Origin: Mesorhizobium sp. Z1-4
GTDB lineage: Bacteria; Pseudomonadota; Alphaproteobacteria; Rhizobiales; Rhizobiaceae
Direction: 5' to 3'
DNA: 64,000 bases
Assembly: GCF_004000235.1 (NCBI RefSeq)
Contig: NZ_RCIO01000007.1
Location: forward strand, 1-64,000
Positions 14,726 through 25,202 of the stretch are shown one piece after another. Made by a program: the position numbers and the translations under genes. Within the stretch, counting starts at the first letter, position 1. Each line of letters begins with the position of its first letter. The notes beneath the pieces were generated by a model. That model had not been told where the DNA came from, did no database searches, and worked only from the letters and a program-made list of their open reading frames with translations.

Positions 14726-15850
14726 ATGGGCAAGGGCGAAATGGGGTTGAGAATGCGCGCTCGGATTGCGTCAGTCCGGTTGATTGCAGCTCTGATACTG
14801 GCTGCCCTCGCAGCGCCGGCGATGGCCGGCCCGCATATCGTGGTGGATGTCGGCAGCGGACGGGTGCTGGATGAATCGGAGCCTTTCCGCCGCTGGTTCC
14901 CCGCATCGCTGACCAAGCTGATGACGGTCTATGTCACCTTCCGGGCGATCAGGGCCGGCGAAATCACGCTCAAATCTCCGGTGGTCATTTCGGCCAATGC
15001 CGCCAAAGAGCCGCCCAGCAAGATGGGTTATCCGAAAGGCTCAGTGCTAACGGTCGACAACGCCATCAAGATCCTGATGGTCAAGTCGGCCAACGATGTC
15101 GCGACAGCACTGGGCGAGAGCGTTGGCGGCTCGGAAAAGGCGTTTGCTGGGCGTATGAACGCGGAAGCGCGGCGGCTTGGCATGGCCGGTACGAATTGGG
15201 TCAATGCTCACGGGCTGCATTCGGACCACCAATACACGACCGCGCACGACATGGCGCTTCTGGCGACGGCAATCCGCCGGGAATTCCCGCAATATGACAG
15301 CTATTTCGCCATCGAAGCGCTCCAGGCCGGCAAAGCGCGCCTGAACAACCACAATTCGCTGATCGGGCGTTTCGAGGGTGCAGACGGCATGAAGACCGGC
15401 TACACGTGTCCCTCCGGCTTCAATCTGATTGCCTCGGCACAGCGGCGCGGGAAGCGCGTCGTAGCGGTTGTCCTGGGTGCGGAATCGGTCGAGGAGCGCG
15501 CCGAAACGGCAGCCGAGCTGCTGGCCAGGGGCTTCTCCCGGTCGTCCTTTGGAGCCAAGCGGCTGGATACGATGCGCCCCTATGGCTCGATGCTGACCAC
15601 CGCCACGAACATGCGGCCGCTGATCTGCACCAAGACGGCACGGCAGGAGCGGTTGGCCAATCGCGACGAGCAGGGACGCCGCGTCATCAGTTCGCCTTAC
15701 ATGACCGCATTCGACCGGCCGCGGCGCGTCATCGAAGTGGGTCTTGGCGGCACCGTCGGCCCGCTCCCGGTTTCGGCAGCGAGCGCATCGAACATCCCGA
15801 TCCCAACGCCGCGTCCGGCTTATACGCCGACGGTCGCGGAAGGCGGCTGA
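14726..15850 (+). CDS. D-alanyl-D-alanine carboxypeptidase (PBP5/6 type)
   Basis: 374 residues, signal peptide ending PAMA-GPHIV. The three serine-DD-peptidase motifs are present in order: SLTK, SAN and KTG (in GMKTGYTCPSGFNL). It trims the terminal D-Ala of peptidoglycan stem peptides in the periplasm. The C-terminal 60 residues are proline-rich and lack an obvious amphipathic anchor. In-frame ATGs at 14741 and 14753 are alternative starts; the signal peptide begins at the latter. A CobW-type GTPase gene starts 9 bases downstream. Confidence 0.9.
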   Translation: MGKGEMGLRMRARIASVRLIAALILAALAAPAMAGPHIVVDVGSGRVLDESEPFRRWFPASLTKLMTVYVTFRAIRAGEITLKSPVVISANAAKEPPSKMGYPKGSVLTVDNAIKILMVKSANDVATALGESVGGSEKAFAGRMNAEARRLGMAGTNWVNAHGLHSDHQYTTAHDMALLATAIRREFPQYDSYFAIEALQAGKARLNNHNSLIGRFEGADGMKTGYTCPSGFNLIASAQRRGKRVVAVVLGAESVEERAETAAELLARGFSRSSFGAKRLDTMRPYGSMLTTATNMRPLICTKTARQERLANRDEQGRRVISSPYMTAFDRPRRVIEVGLGGTVGPLPVSAASASNIPIPTPRPAYTPTVAEGG

Positions 15851-15859
15851 AGCTAGCCG

Positions 15860-16957
15860 ATGCATCTCGATCCTATTGCCGTCACGGTAATTACCGGCTT
15901 TCTGGGCGCGGGGAAGACAACGCTGCTCAACCGGATTCTGAAAGATCCGGCGATCAAAAACACGGCCGTGATCATCAATGAGTTCGGCGATGTCGCGGTG
16001 GACCACCTGCTGGTCGAACAGTCGTCCGATGGCGTCATCGAGCTTTCCGACGGCTGCGTGTGCTGCTCGGTGCGTGGCGAGCTGGTGGACACGATTGCCG
16101 ACCTTATCGACCGCGCGCAGGCAGGCCGTATCGCGCCGCTGGAGCGGATTGTCATCGAAACGACCGGCCTCGCGGACCCGGTTCCGGTGCTGCAGTCGTT
16201 GATGGGGCATCCCGCAATTGTCGCCGCCCTGAGGCTGAGCGGGGTCGTCACGGTGGTCGACGCGGTGAACGGACCCGCAACGCTGTCGCAGCACGATGAG
16301 GCGAAACGGCAGGTGGCGGTCGCCGACAGGATAGTCCTCACCAAAACGGACTTGCCGCAGGCGGTGGACGTCAAAACGGTTCGGGCACTGATCAGCGGTC
16401 TCAATCCCGCAGCGCGAGTGACGAATGTGCCCAGCGACGACGTGGACACTGCCACCCTGCTCGACAACGGCCTTTATGATCCGGCGACTAAATCCGCCGA
16501 TGTCGCCCGCTGGCTTGGAGATGGCGGCCCCGGCGCTCATGACCATTCCCATGGGCACGACCATCACCACCATCACCACCCCGAGCGGATCAGGAGTTTC
16601 TCGCTGGTCCATGACACGCCGATCGAAACCGGCGCGGTCGATATGTTTCTGGATCTGGTGCGGTCGACCCAGGGCGCGAAGATGCTGCGCATGAAAGGTA
16701 TCGTGCGGCTGGCCGACGATCCCGAGCGGCCGCTGGTGCTGCACGCGGTGCAGACATTGATGCATCCGCCCGCACGGCTTCCCGCATGGCCGCAAGGCAG
16801 CGCCCGCGAGACGCGGCTGGTGTTCATAGCGGACGGCATGGACGAGACCTATGTGCGGCGGCTGTTCGCGGCGATTACCAACCAGCTGTCGGTGGACACG
16901 CCGGACAGGGCCGCGGTCGAGGGCAATCCGCTGGCGATTTCGGGCTTTTCGGGCTGA
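15860..16957 (+). CDS. CobW/COG0523 family GTPase, candidate zinc metallochaperone
   Basis: 365 residues. Walker A is GFLGAGKTT (residues 13-21), the metal-binding CxCC is DGCVCCSVRGEL, the guanine motif is LTKTD, and a histidine-rich stretch HDHSHGHDHHHHHH lies near residue 230, followed by the CobW C-terminal domain. The His-rich linker is typical of zinc-handling G3E GTPases. It sits 9 bases behind the D,D-carboxypeptidase, so the two are probably one transcript, which would fit supply of zinc to envelope enzymes, but that link is speculation. No Zur-like site was identified. Confidence 0.88.
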   Translation: MHLDPIAVTVITGFLGAGKTTLLNRILKDPAIKNTAVIINEFGDVAVDHLLVEQSSDGVIELSDGCVCCSVRGELVDTIADLIDRAQAGRIAPLERIVIETTGLADPVPVLQSLMGHPAIVAALRLSGVVTVVDAVNGPATLSQHDEAKRQVAVADRIVLTKTDLPQAVDVKTVRALISGLNPAARVTNVPSDDVDTATLLDNGLYDPATKSADVARWLGDGGPGAHDHSHGHDHHHHHHPERIRSFSLVHDTPIETGAVDMFLDLVRSTQGAKMLRMKGIVRLADDPERPLVLHAVQTLMHPPARLPAWPQGSARETRLVFIADGMDETYVRRLFAAITNQLSVDTPDRAAVEGNPLAISGFSG

Positions 16958-17003
16958 AGCTCGCCACGCCGGCAACGTCTGCGGCATTCACACGAAGATG
17001 GCT

Positions 17004-17267
17004 TTAGCGGCTGCCGCGCTCCAGCGTGAAGCGGTGGCCGCCGGGCACCTTCTCGGCTGCCAGGAGGCGGTGACCGTCATCGCTGCAGAATGCGGGAATG
17101 TCGATTGCTGCCAGCGGGTCTGTGGTTTCGATCACCAACTGCGCGCCAGCGGGCATGGCTGACAGCCGTTTGCGGGCGCGCAGTACTGGCAATGGACAGT
17201 TCAGGCCGCGAAGGTCGTAATAGTCGGCGTCGTCGCGCGTCACTGGTCGCGCTTGAACATACCCCAC
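17004..17267 (-). CDS. TusA/SirA-family sulfurtransferase
   Basis: 87 residues; LRGLNCPLPVLRARKRL is the CPxP signature of TusA-like sulfur carriers, with the catalytic cysteine. The ATG-initiated frame overlaps the upstream L,D-transpeptidase by 28 bases; a GTG at 17243 would instead give a GTGA overlap and is an equally reasonable start. Role: sulfur relay for tRNA thiolation or other sulfur transfer. The rest of a Tus relay is not in the window. Confidence 0.87.
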   Translation of the reverse strand: MGYVQARPVTRDDADYYDLRGLNCPLPVLRARKRLSAMPAGAQLVIETTDPLAAIDIPAFCSDDGHRLLAAEKVPGGHRFTLERGSR

Positions 17268-18430
17268 AGCTTGCGCAGGGGATTTTTCTTTTCGCCGCCT
17301 TCGGCGTTGGCGGGTTGCGGGTTCTCGGCAGGCACGGCCGTTCCGGCTGCGTCAGCGACCGAATTTGCCTGTTCCTCGGCCAGCGATGTTGCGGGCGCAG
17401 ATTGCGGCGCGGCAGCGACCTGCGGTGCAGGGCGTGGCGGTGGGGCTGTCACCGGGGGCGTTTCGGGCTGCATGTTGGGCGGCAGCCGCGTCACCCGTTC
17501 GCCGCGCGCGCGGCGGCGCGACCAATCGGCGACCTGGGTAGCCTCGCGAAAGCCGCCGATGCTTGGCGACGGCGCTCTGCGGCTGCTCGGTTCGCCGAGT
17601 GCTGCGGAAAACGCGGCGTCGTATTTGAGCTGATATGACTGGTATGCGGTCTGCAGACGCGCTGGCTGCGCCATTGCCGGACAAGAGGCGTTCGGCGAGA
17701 ACGAACTGCCTTCCTGAGGTATCGAGTTGAACACGTAGCGCCGGCCGCACACATCGACCTTCGGCGGCACTTTCGTGATCTCGAAATGGTCATAGCCTTC
17801 CTTGAGCATGGTCCAGAACTGATAGTTCGGATCCTGCTGATAGCGGGCCATGTTCTCGGCCGTCATGCGGAAGGGAAATGCCTGCACCTGGAACGCTTCC
17901 TGGCCGCCGCGGAAGGCGTCGCGCGCAAACGCGTAGATCTGCTCCACCTGTTCATCGCTCATCGAATAACATCCGGCGGACGAGCAGGCGCCATGCACCA
18001 TCAGGTTGGAACCCGTGCGGCCATGCGCACGGTCGAAATTGTTCGGATAACCCATATTGAAAGCGAGGTGGTAGCTCGACTTCGGGTTCATCTGCCAGGG
18101 CTTGATATCGTAGAAGCCTTCAGGCGCCTGGCGGTCGCCCTCGGTGAATTTGGGGCCAAGCTTGCCGGACCATTTGCAGATGTCGTAGCTCGTCGCCATC
18201 GCGTAGCGGCCGGTATCCTTCTGCTTCCAGACCTCCAGAACGCCTTCTTCCTTGAAGATGCGCAGCATGATGGGCGCCGTGGTCGTCATGCCCTTGGCGC
18301 GCATGGACTGAACCAGGCTGGGGGGAAGTTTCTTTTCGGCTTTCGGCGATATGTCTTCCAGCGTTTCGTTGCACCCTGCGAGTGCCAACGCCGAAACGAT
18401 CACTGCTATACGCGCGAGATGCGGTACCAT
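17240..18430 (-). CDS. L,D-transpeptidase (YkuD) lipoprotein
   Basis: 396 residues from the ATG at 18430. The N-terminus is a lipoprotein signal (IAVIVSALALAGC). The catalytic motif is MVHGACSSAGCYSM, the HGxxxSxGC(x) pattern of YkuD domains, with the nucleophilic cysteine. The C-terminal 150 residues are low-complexity, rich in Pro, Ala and Arg. The enzyme makes 3-3 crosslinks or attaches proteins to peptidoglycan. It overlaps the TusA-like gene downstream. accA lies 193 bases upstream on the same strand. Confidence 0.88.
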   Translation of the reverse strand: MVPHLARIAVIVSALALAGCNETLEDISPKAEKKLPPSLVQSMRAKGMTTTAPIMLRIFKEEGVLEVWKQKDTGRYAMATSYDICKWSGKLGPKFTEGDRQAPEGFYDIKPWQMNPKSSYHLAFNMGYPNNFDRAHGRTGSNLMVHGACSSAGCYSMSDEQVEQIYAFARDAFRGGQEAFQVQAFPFRMTAENMARYQQDPNYQFWTMLKEGYDHFEITKVPPKVDVCGRRYVFNSIPQEGSSFSPNASCPAMAQPARLQTAYQSYQLKYDAAFSAALGEPSSRRAPSPSIGGFREATQVADWSRRRARGERVTRLPPNMQPETPPVTAPPPRPAPQVAAAPQSAPATSLAEEQANSVADAAGTAVPAENPQPANAEGGEKKNPLRKLWGMFKRDQ

Positions 18431-18623
18431 TGGCGAAATGCTCTGAACCCTGTCCCTCGGCGGGAGATACGCCCGCGCCGACCCTGTCTCCATCGCACAT
18501 TATGCGGTTATGCTTGAAATTTCATTACCGCAAGGCACCGGGAGCTTGCCTCACGGCATTGTCATTGAACCGATCGAGACGGCGATATTGTGGCAATTCC
18601 GTGCCGGAAGCGTGCCGCTTCGC

Positions 18624-19574
18624 CTAGAGATCGCGGCCGATGGCGAGGAATTTTTCGCGCCGGTGCTCGCGGAAGTCGAGATTGGCGCCGGCGAGTTCCT
18701 CGAAGCTCCTGGCTATCCGGTCGCCCGTGTCCGCGATCACCTTTTCCGGCGCGCGGTGGGCGCCGCCCAGGGGCTCGGGAACGATCTCGTCAATGATCTT
18801 GAGGCCCAGAAGATCCTGGGCGGTGATCTTCATATTGGTCGCCGCATCCTTGGCGCGCGCAGTGTCGCGCCACAGGATCGAAGCGGCGCCCTCGGGCGAA
18901 ATGACCGAGTAGATCGCATGTTCGAGCATCAGAACCCGGTTCGCCGTGGCAATGGCGATTGCGCCACCGGAGCCGCCCTCGCCGATGACGACGCTGACCG
19001 ACGGCACCTTGAGGGCCAGGCAGGTCGAGGTCGAGCGGGCGATCGCTTCCGCCTGGCCGCGCTCCTCGGCGCCGATGCCCGGATAAGCGCCTGCTGTATC
19101 GACCAGCGTGATCAGAGGGATGTTGAAACGGTCGGCCAGCTCCATGATGCGCACCGCCTTGCGGTAACCCTCGGGGCGCGCACTGCCGAAATTGTGTTTC
19201 AGGCGGCTTTTGGTGTCCGATCCCTTTTCCTGCCCAATGACCGCCACGGCCTCGCCGCGAAAACGGGCCAGGCCACCGACGATGGCTTCGTCCTCGCCAA
19301 AGGCACGATCGCCGGCAAGCGGAGTGAAGTCGGTCGTCAGGGCATTGATATAGGCAAGACAGTGCGGCCTGTCGGCGTGACGGGCAACCTGTGCCTTCTG
19401 CCAGGGCGTCAGGGCGTTATAGAGGTCGCGCAGCGCTTCCTTGGCGCGCTTCTCAAGCCGTTTGATTTCGTCGGCAACGTCGACGGCCTCGCCGGCTTCG
19501 GCAAGCCGCCGCAGCTCGAGAATCTGGCCTTCGAGATCCTGAACCGGTTTTTCGAAATCCAGATAATTATACAT
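18624..19574 (-). CDS. accA: acetyl-CoA carboxylase carboxyltransferase subunit alpha
   Basis: 316 residues, full length. Contains the AccA-specific N-terminus ([15 protein letters not shown]), [28 protein letters not shown] and [17 protein letters not shown]. With AccD it transfers carboxyl from biotin to acetyl-CoA, the first step of fatty acid synthesis. It lies 89 bases downstream of xerD on the same strand, a neighbourhood common in Rhizobiales. Confidence 0.97.
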   Translation of the reverse strand: MYNYLDFEKPVQDLEGQILELRRLAEAGEAVDVADEIKRLEKRAKEALRDLYNALTPWQKAQVARHADRPHCLAYINALTTDFTPLAGDRAFGEDEAIVGGLARFRGEAVAVIGQEKGSDTKSRLKHNFGSARPEGYRKAVRIMELADRFNIPLITLVDTAGAYPGIGAEERGQAEAIARSTSTCLALKVPSVSVVIGEGGSGGAIAIATANRVLMLEHAIYSVISPEGAASILWRDTARAKDAATNMKITAQDLLGLKIIDEIVPEPLGGAHRAPEKVIADTGDRIARSFEELAGANLDFREHRREKFLAIGRDL

Positions 19575-19663
19575 GCGCCCGACAGTACTTGATCAACGAA
19601 ACTGAGACCCCGAAGGGCCAGCCGGCAACGGCTGCACCAAGGCCTGACATAACGATCACAGAC

Positions 19664-20587
19664 CTAGTCGGCAAGCGGATGGTGCCGGTTGACGAGGTCG
19701 ATGAGCCGCTTTTCGAGCACATGCGTGTAGATTTGCGTGGTCGAAATGTCGGAATGGCCCAGCAATTGCTGAACAACCCGAAGGTCGGCGCCGTTCTGCA
19801 GTAGATGGCTGGCAAAAGCATGGCGCAGCACATGCGGTGAGATACTGGCGGCCGAAATGCCGGCGCGGGCGGCAAGCGCCTTCAATTCGCGGGCAAAGAC
19901 CTGCCGTGGCAAATGCCCGCTCTCCGAGGATGACGGGAAGAGGTAAGAGCTTTGCGCCAGCGCGGCGCTGGCGTTTCTGGCTTCGAGCCATCGCCGCATC
20001 GCTTCGCGTGCGCGGGCGGACAGCGGAACCAGGCGCTCCTTGTTGCCCTTGCCGGTAACCGTGAAATAGCGGTCATCGCGTTTTGCGACCGAAAGCGGCA
20101 GGCTGACCAGCTCGGAAACGCGCAGGCCCGTTGCGTAAAGTACTTCGGTGAGCGCATGCAGCCTCAGCGCCGAAACGGGGTCGATTCCGTCAGGCGGTGC
20201 GGCGGCTTCCTTCTGCGCGCGCTCAATCAGCGCATCGACATCGGCTTCGCTCAGCGTTTTCGGGAGCGTCTGGGCACGGCGGGGGCTGTCCAGCGTGGAT
20301 GTCGGATCGTCGCCGCGCAGGCCCTCGGAGAACAGAAACTTATAGAACTGGCGCAGCGCGGAGAGTTTGCGCGCCTGGGTGGAGGTTGCCATGCCGCGCG
20401 CCGCAAGACTCAGAATGTGTTCGCGCACCGCCGGCGCCGGTGCTGACGCTATGCCGCCCCATGCGCCGGAGAGCGATGCGGCTGCGTCCTCGAGATCGCG
20501 CCGGTAGGCGGACAACGTATTTTCGCTCGCACCGCGCTCGGCGCTCATCATTTCAAGGAAGGCTTCTATGCGTGAGGCGTCGCGCAT
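19664..20587 (-). CDS. xerD: site-specific tyrosine recombinase XerD
   Basis: 307 residues, N-terminal SAM-like domain and C-terminal catalytic domain. Catalytic residues are visible: Arg in GLRVSEL, Lys in [22 protein letters not shown] with His and Arg, [16 protein letters not shown] with His and the nucleophile Tyr. It resolves chromosome dimers at dif with XerC, whose gene is at 37224. It starts 8 bases after a small membrane-protein gene. Called XerD rather than XerC by the N-terminus ([25 protein letters not shown]) and the accA neighbour. Confidence 0.94.
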   Translation of the reverse strand: MRDASRIEAFLEMMSAERGASENTLSAYRRDLEDAAASLSGAWGGIASAPAPAVREHILSLAARGMATSTQARKLSALRQFYKFLFSEGLRGDDPTSTLDSPRRAQTLPKTLSEADVDALIERAQKEAAAPPDGIDPVSALRLHALTEVLYATGLRVSELVSLPLSVAKRDDRYFTVTGKGNKERLVPLSARAREAMRRWLEARNASAALAQSSYLFPSSSESGHLPRQVFARELKALAARAGISAASISPHVLRHAFASHLLQNGADLRVVQQLLGHSDISTTQIYTHVLEKRLIDLVNRHHPLAD

Positions 20588-20595
20588 AGCGGATT

Positions 20596-20739
20596 CTAAC
20601 GGTTGATCCGCTCCGGCGGAACACGCACGGAAATCTCGCCGACATTGGGTTTCACATATGTCGCCAGCGCGAACATGCCGCCATAGATCACGCCGACGAT
20701 GACGGCGATGACAACAAGGAGGCGGAAAAGGGTCGGCAT
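20596..20739 (-). CDS. small single-span membrane protein upstream of xerD
   Basis: 47 residues from the ATG at 20739 ([20 protein letters not shown]...). One strong membrane helix covers about residues 5-27, followed by a short polar tail rich in Pro and Arg. It stops 8 bases before xerD, so it is co-transcribed. I recognise no domain; proteins of this kind occur beside xerD in relatives, from memory. The longer frame to 20799 has no better start. Confidence 0.6.
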   Translation of the reverse strand: MPTLFRLLVVIAVIVGVIYGGMFALATYVKPNVGEISVRVPPERINR

Positions 20740-20898
20740 AAGGCGAAAGTCTTCTCGATACGGCGCCGGAAGGCCGTTATGGGACGCCGATGACGTCATT
20801 GCAAGCTATGGCCGACGCTGTCGCGCGGACCGAGGTTGGCTGGTTCGGCTTGACGATTGCAGGCTTTTCATGTCGAAACCGCGGCCAAGGGCCGAACC

Positions 20899-21483
20899 AT
20901 GACAAATACCACTACGACAATGAGAGGCGCGGCGGCGCAGCTGCGTCAACTGCTCGGTGACCGGGTGATCGTGTTCGTGGGCCTGATGGGTGCCGGCAAG
21001 ACGGCTATCGGACGGCGTGTCTCGCAGCTCGCGGGAATGCCGTTTGCCGACAGCGATCATGAAATAGAGCAGGCGTCGCGCATGAGCGTGGCAGATCTGT
21101 TCGAAGCTTATGGCGAGGCGGAATTCCGCGCACTCGAGCAACGTGTCATCACACGGCTTCTGCAGGAGCGGCCGGGGGTCATTTCCACCGGCGGCGGGGC
21201 ATTCATGAACGACGATACGCGGGCGGCGATCGCGGAAGCGGGCGTTTCCGTATGGCTCAAGGCCGACATCGACGTGCTCATGGCACGGGTGATGAAAAAA
21301 CAGACCAGGCCTCTGCTCAAGACAAGCGATCCGCGCGCGGTCATGGAAAGCCTGATGGAAGCGCGCTATCCGGTCTACGCCCGGGCCGACGTGACCGTAA
21401 ACACACGCGACGACAGGCGCGAAGTCATCGCCGATGAGGTGATGGCAGCACTTGTGGCGCATCTGAGCGAAAAGAACGCATGA
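20899..21483 (+). CDS. aroK: shikimate kinase
   Basis: 194 residues from the ATG at 20899 with AAGG upstream. The P-loop is [13 protein letters not shown], the shikimate site includes DSDHEIE and FRALE, and STGGGAF is conserved. It phosphorylates shikimate in the chorismate pathway. The stop overlaps aroB by four bases (ATGA). Promoter elements should lie in the gap shared with the small xerD-linked gene. Confidence 0.96.
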   Translation: MTNTTTTMRGAAAQLRQLLGDRVIVFVGLMGAGKTAIGRRVSQLAGMPFADSDHEIEQASRMSVADLFEAYGEAEFRALEQRVITRLLQERPGVISTGGGAFMNDDTRAAIAEAGVSVWLKADIDVLMARVMKKQTRPLLKTSDPRAVMESLMEARYPVYARADVTVNTRDDRREVIADEVMAALVAHLSEKNA

Positions 21484-22613
21484 CGATTTCAGCCGAAGCA
21501 GATGACGCACAGATCGTTCGGGTGGGGTTGGGCGAGCGGGCCTATGACATTGTGATCGGCCATGGCCTCATAGCGCAGGCCGGGGCTCGCATTGCCGCAG
21601 CGTTTGCCGGCACTCGCATTGCCATCGTGACCGACAAGAATGTCGCCGCCCATCACCTGGCGACCCTTGAAGCCAGCCTTGCCGGCGCCGGGCTGGAACA
21701 CGCTACCGTGGCGATGGAACCGGGGGAGCGCACGAAAAACTTCGGTGCACTACAGCATGTCGTCGATTCAGTGCTGGCGGCGCGGCTTGAGCGCGGCGAC
21801 CTGGTGATCGCTCTGGGCGGCGGGGTTATTGGCGACCTTGCCGGCTTCGCGGCAGCCATTGTCCGGCGCGGCATGCGCTTCGTTCAGATGCCGACATCGC
21901 TTCTGGCGCAGGTTGATTCCTCCGTCGGCGGCAAGACCGGCATCAACAGCACACACGGGAAGAATCTGGTCGGGGCGTTCCATCAGCCGAGCCTGGTGCT
22001 TTCCGATACCGGCGCGCTCGACACGCTTCCGGCGCGCGAGTTTCGAGCCGGTTATGCCGAAGTCGTCAAATATGGACTGATAGACCGGCCGGCGTTCTTC
22101 GCGTGGCTGGAGAAAAACTGGGCCGAAGTGTTTTCCGGCGGTTCCGCCCGCACCGAAGCGATTGCGGAATCCTGTCGGGCCAAGGCCGAGGTGGTGGCGC
22201 GCGACGAGCTCGAGACCGGCGACCGCGCTCTGCTCAATCTCGGCCATACATTCGGCCATGCGCTGGAGGCTGCTACCGGGTATGACGGCGCGCGGCTGGT
22301 GCATGGCGAGGGCGTTGCCATCGGCATGGCGCTGGCGCACCGCTTTTCAGCGCGCATGAACCTCGCAAGCCCCGACGATGCAAGCCGCGTTGAAGCGCAT
22401 CTGAAGGCGGTCGGCCTGCCCTGCCGGCTCGACCAGATACAAGGCGAACTGCCTGGCGCGGACGGCCTGATGGACTATATTCGCCAAGACAAGAAAGTGT
22501 CGCGGGGCGCGCTCACGTTCATCCTGACACGGGGTGTGGGCCAGGCATTCGTCGCCAGGGACGTGCCCGCGGCCGAAGTAAGATCGTTTCTCGCAGAGCA
22601 GATCGGACGATGA
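21480..22613 (+). CDS. aroB: 3-dehydroquinate synthase
   Basis: 377 residues, full length. Shows the NAD-binding [13 protein letters not shown], the metal/substrate region [27 protein letters not shown] and [12 protein letters not shown] with zinc-binding His. It converts DAHP to 3-dehydroquinate. It overlaps aroK at its start and the CorC-like gene at its end, each by four bases, giving a three-gene coupled unit. Confidence 0.97.
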   Translation: MTISAEADDAQIVRVGLGERAYDIVIGHGLIAQAGARIAAAFAGTRIAIVTDKNVAAHHLATLEASLAGAGLEHATVAMEPGERTKNFGALQHVVDSVLAARLERGDLVIALGGGVIGDLAGFAAAIVRRGMRFVQMPTSLLAQVDSSVGGKTGINSTHGKNLVGAFHQPSLVLSDTGALDTLPAREFRAGYAEVVKYGLIDRPAFFAWLEKNWAEVFSGGSARTEAIAESCRAKAEVVARDELETGDRALLNLGHTFGHALEAATGYDGARLVHGEGVAIGMALAHRFSARMNLASPDDASRVEAHLKAVGLPCRLDQIQGELPGADGLMDYIRQDKKVSRGALTFILTRGVGQAFVARDVPAAEVRSFLAEQIGR

Positions 22614-23878
22614 CATCGGAATTCTGGATTACCTCCGGCGCTGTGATGGCGCTGATTGTACTGTCCTTCCTTTTCTCGGGCACCGAGACCTCGATGACAG
22701 GCGCGTCGCGCGCCCGGCTTCATTCGCTTGCGCAAGGCGGCGATGACCGCGCATCGCTTGTGGAGCGGCTGATCGAGCGTCGCGACCGGCTGGTGGGTGC
22801 GCTGTTGATCGGCAACAACCTGGTCAATATCCTCGCCTCCGCGCTGGCCACCAGCGTGCTGCTCAAGCTCTTCGGCGATGCGGGCGTGATCTACGCTACC
22901 GTCGGGATGACCGTGCTTCTGGTCATCTTCGCGGAAATCCTGCCCAAATCCTGGGCGCTGTCGCGTCCGGAAGGCTTCTCGCTGGCTGTGTCGCCTTTCG
23001 CGCGGTTTGTGGTGTTTCTGTTCGGCGGACTTTCGACCGCGGTCAACTGGATCGTGCGGCGGCTGCTGGCGCTGTTCGGGGTCAATCTTCTACAGGGCGA
23101 TTCCATGCTGTCGGCGCATGACGAGCTGCGCGGCACGGTGGCTGTGCTTCATCGCGAGGGGGCGTTCATCAAGCAGGACCGAGACCGGCTCGGCGGCCTG
23201 CTCGACCTGCATGACCTGGAAGTCTCCGACGTGATGGTCCACCGCACGGCGATGCGGTCGCTGAACGCCGACGACCCGCCGCAGGATATCGTCGCCGAAA
23301 TCCTGCAAAGCCCGCATACGCGCATGCCGCTGTGGCGCGGGTCGCTCGACAATATCGTCGGCATCATCCACGCCAAGGATCTTCTGCGTGCGCTGCACGA
23401 TGTGGACAATGACCCGGCGCGTGTCGACATCATGAAGATCGCGGCCAAACCCTGGTTCGTTCCCGACACGACCAGCCTGAAGGACCAGCTCAACGCGTTC
23501 CTGCGGCGCAAGGCGCATTTCGCCGTGGTGGTAGACGAGTATGGCGAGGTCGAAGGGCTGGTGACGCTCGAAGATATCATCGAAGAGATCGTCGGTGAGA
23601 TCGCCGATGAGCACGATGTCGATATTCAGGGCGTTAAGCAGGAGGCTGATGGCTCGGTGGTGGTGGATGGCTCGGTACCGATCCGCGACCTTAACCGGGC
23701 GCTGGACTGGAACCTGCCCGATGAGGAGGCGACCACGGTGGCCGGTCTTGTCATTCACGAAACGCAGTCTATCCCCGAGGAAAAGCAGGCTTTTACCTTC
23801 CACGGAAAGCGCTTTGTGGTGCTCAAGCGCGAGCGCAACCGCATCACCGGCCTGCGTATCAAGGCACTGGACGGTTAG
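22610..23878 (+). CDS. CNNM/CorC-family membrane protein with CBS domains
   Basis: 422 residues. N-terminal DUF21 domain with about four membrane segments (residues 5-160), two CBS domains (about 200-320, containing [11 protein letters not shown] and [20 protein letters not shown]), then a CorC_HlyC domain. Such proteins are linked to Mg2+/Co2+ efflux or envelope maintenance. It follows aroB with a four-base overlap, the usual Rhizobiales order. It ends in a four-base tail overlap with the GGDEF gene on the other strand. Confidence 0.9.
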   Translation: MTSEFWITSGAVMALIVLSFLFSGTETSMTGASRARLHSLAQGGDDRASLVERLIERRDRLVGALLIGNNLVNILASALATSVLLKLFGDAGVIYATVGMTVLLVIFAEILPKSWALSRPEGFSLAVSPFARFVVFLFGGLSTAVNWIVRRLLALFGVNLLQGDSMLSAHDELRGTVAVLHREGAFIKQDRDRLGGLLDLHDLEVSDVMVHRTAMRSLNADDPPQDIVAEILQSPHTRMPLWRGSLDNIVGIIHAKDLLRALHDVDNDPARVDIMKIAAKPWFVPDTTSLKDQLNAFLRRKAHFAVVVDEYGEVEGLVTLEDIIEEIVGEIADEHDVDIQGVKQEADGSVVVDGSVPIRDLNRALDWNLPDEEATTVAGLVIHETQSIPEEKQAFTFHGKRFVVLKRERNRITGLRIKALDG

Positions 23879-25068
23879 GCACAGGCCTTCTGTACGGTGC
23901 TTTGTGCCTGCGCGGGCGCGGCAACCTCGACGCGGTCGCGTCCGTTGCGTTTGGCCGCGTAGAGGGCCGTATCAGCCCGCTCCTGAAACTCGAATGCCGT
24001 GTCGCCGGGGTTCAGCTGGGCGATGCCGAAACTCGCCGTAAAGCGGGTCTGCGGCGGCATGTCGCCGACTTCCTGAATGGCGAAGGCGGAGCGCACATTT
24101 TCAGCGAACAGGCGCGCGGTACTGAGGTCGGAGCCGGCCAGCAGCACAGCGAATTCCTCGCCGCCGATACGTGCGGCCGACCGCGGATCCGTAAGGCAGT
24201 CTCTCAGCAATTGCGAAAAGGCGACGATGACACGGTCGCCGGCAGCGTGGCCGTAGGTGTCGTTGACCGCTTTGAAGCGGTCCAGATCGCCGATCACCAG
24301 CGAAACGGGCAAGCCCGTTTCGGCAGCACTGCGCATACATTCATCGAGATAGGCCTCGAAGCTGCGGCGATTGGGCAGGCCCGACAGCTTGTCGGTCATC
24401 GATTGCCTTGTGAAATCGGCCATTACGTCGCGAATCAGGATCGCGAGCAGCAGCAGGGCAGCCGCCACTCCAAGGACCGTGCCGCTGGTTTGGGAGATCA
24501 TCGCGTAGTCGGTGGCGAGATAGCTCTCCGAATTCCGGCCCGCGCCGCCGCTCCAGGCCGCGGCGAAGGGTTTGGCAAGATAGTGCAACGCGGAGAGCAA
24601 GAGCATGCCTGCCAGGACCTTGCCGGCCAAGCCCGGCCTGGGCCAGCGCATGGCGATCGCGGCTCCCAGGGCCTGCAGAAGGAAATAGGGTGTCTGGAAG
24701 AGCAGCAGCCGGGTGAAGGATTCGCGCGCCATGTCGTCTATCGCCAGCCGCAAAAGCAGGGCGCCGAAGGCGATTGCCAGCACCGCCTTCCATGGCGGGC
24801 GCCGGTTATGAAGATGCGCAATGCCGCGCGTAAAGGCTGCGAGCGCGGCGATGAAGGCCATATAGGCAGCAACGCGCAGCAGAATCGACGGCGCCGCCGC
24901 GGCAACCACAAATTCGAGCAGAAAATTGAGCATGCCGAAGGCAAAGCTGGCTGCAAACCAGCGGGCGGATACGCGGGCGAGATCGTAGACGGCAACAACA
25001 AGGAATGCGGCGGCAAACAGGCCGGCCACACTGAGATTGATCGCAAGGATGAAACCGGCGCCGCTCAT
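23875..25068 (-). CDS. membrane-bound diguanylate cyclase (GGDEF)
   Basis: 397 residues from the ATG at 25068 (a TTG lies at 25089). Seven or so hydrophobic segments fill the first 210 residues, followed by a GGDEF domain with IGDLDRFKAVNDTYGHAAGD and active site GGEEF. GGEEF is the active variant, so c-di-GMP synthesis is expected. An inhibitory RxxD site is not evident. The membrane sensor part resembles no named domain. No phosphodiesterase neighbour is present. Confidence 0.9.
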   Translation of the reverse strand: MSGAGFILAINLSVAGLFAAAFLVVAVYDLARVSARWFAASFAFGMLNFLLEFVVAAAAPSILLRVAAYMAFIAALAAFTRGIAHLHNRRPPWKAVLAIAFGALLLRLAIDDMARESFTRLLLFQTPYFLLQALGAAIAMRWPRPGLAGKVLAGMLLLSALHYLAKPFAAAWSGGAGRNSESYLATDYAMISQTSGTVLGVAAALLLLAILIRDVMADFTRQSMTDKLSGLPNRRSFEAYLDECMRSAAETGLPVSLVIGDLDRFKAVNDTYGHAAGDRVIVAFSQLLRDCLTDPRSAARIGGEEFAVLLAGSDLSTARLFAENVRSAFAIQEVGDMPPQTRFTASFGIAQLNPGDTAFEFQERADTALYAAKRNGRDRVEVAAPAQAQSTVQKACA

Positions 25069-25202
25069 GTCAGGCAGCGAGTGTGTCAAAGCCGTTTCAA
25101 CAACTGGTTAAGTGCAGGCATTATTCAGGGCAAATAGCGGCCCGAAAGATTGCAGGGCGTTCGCCTGTTCCCTCCGCGCCCAGGGCGCTCTAAAGCAAGT
25201 CC

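Noticed and set aside
15047-16987. A 646-codon minus-strand frame over the carboxypeptidase and CobW genes
   Set aside because: Composition biased to Arg, His and Asp, no motif, and it spans two clear genes on the other strand.
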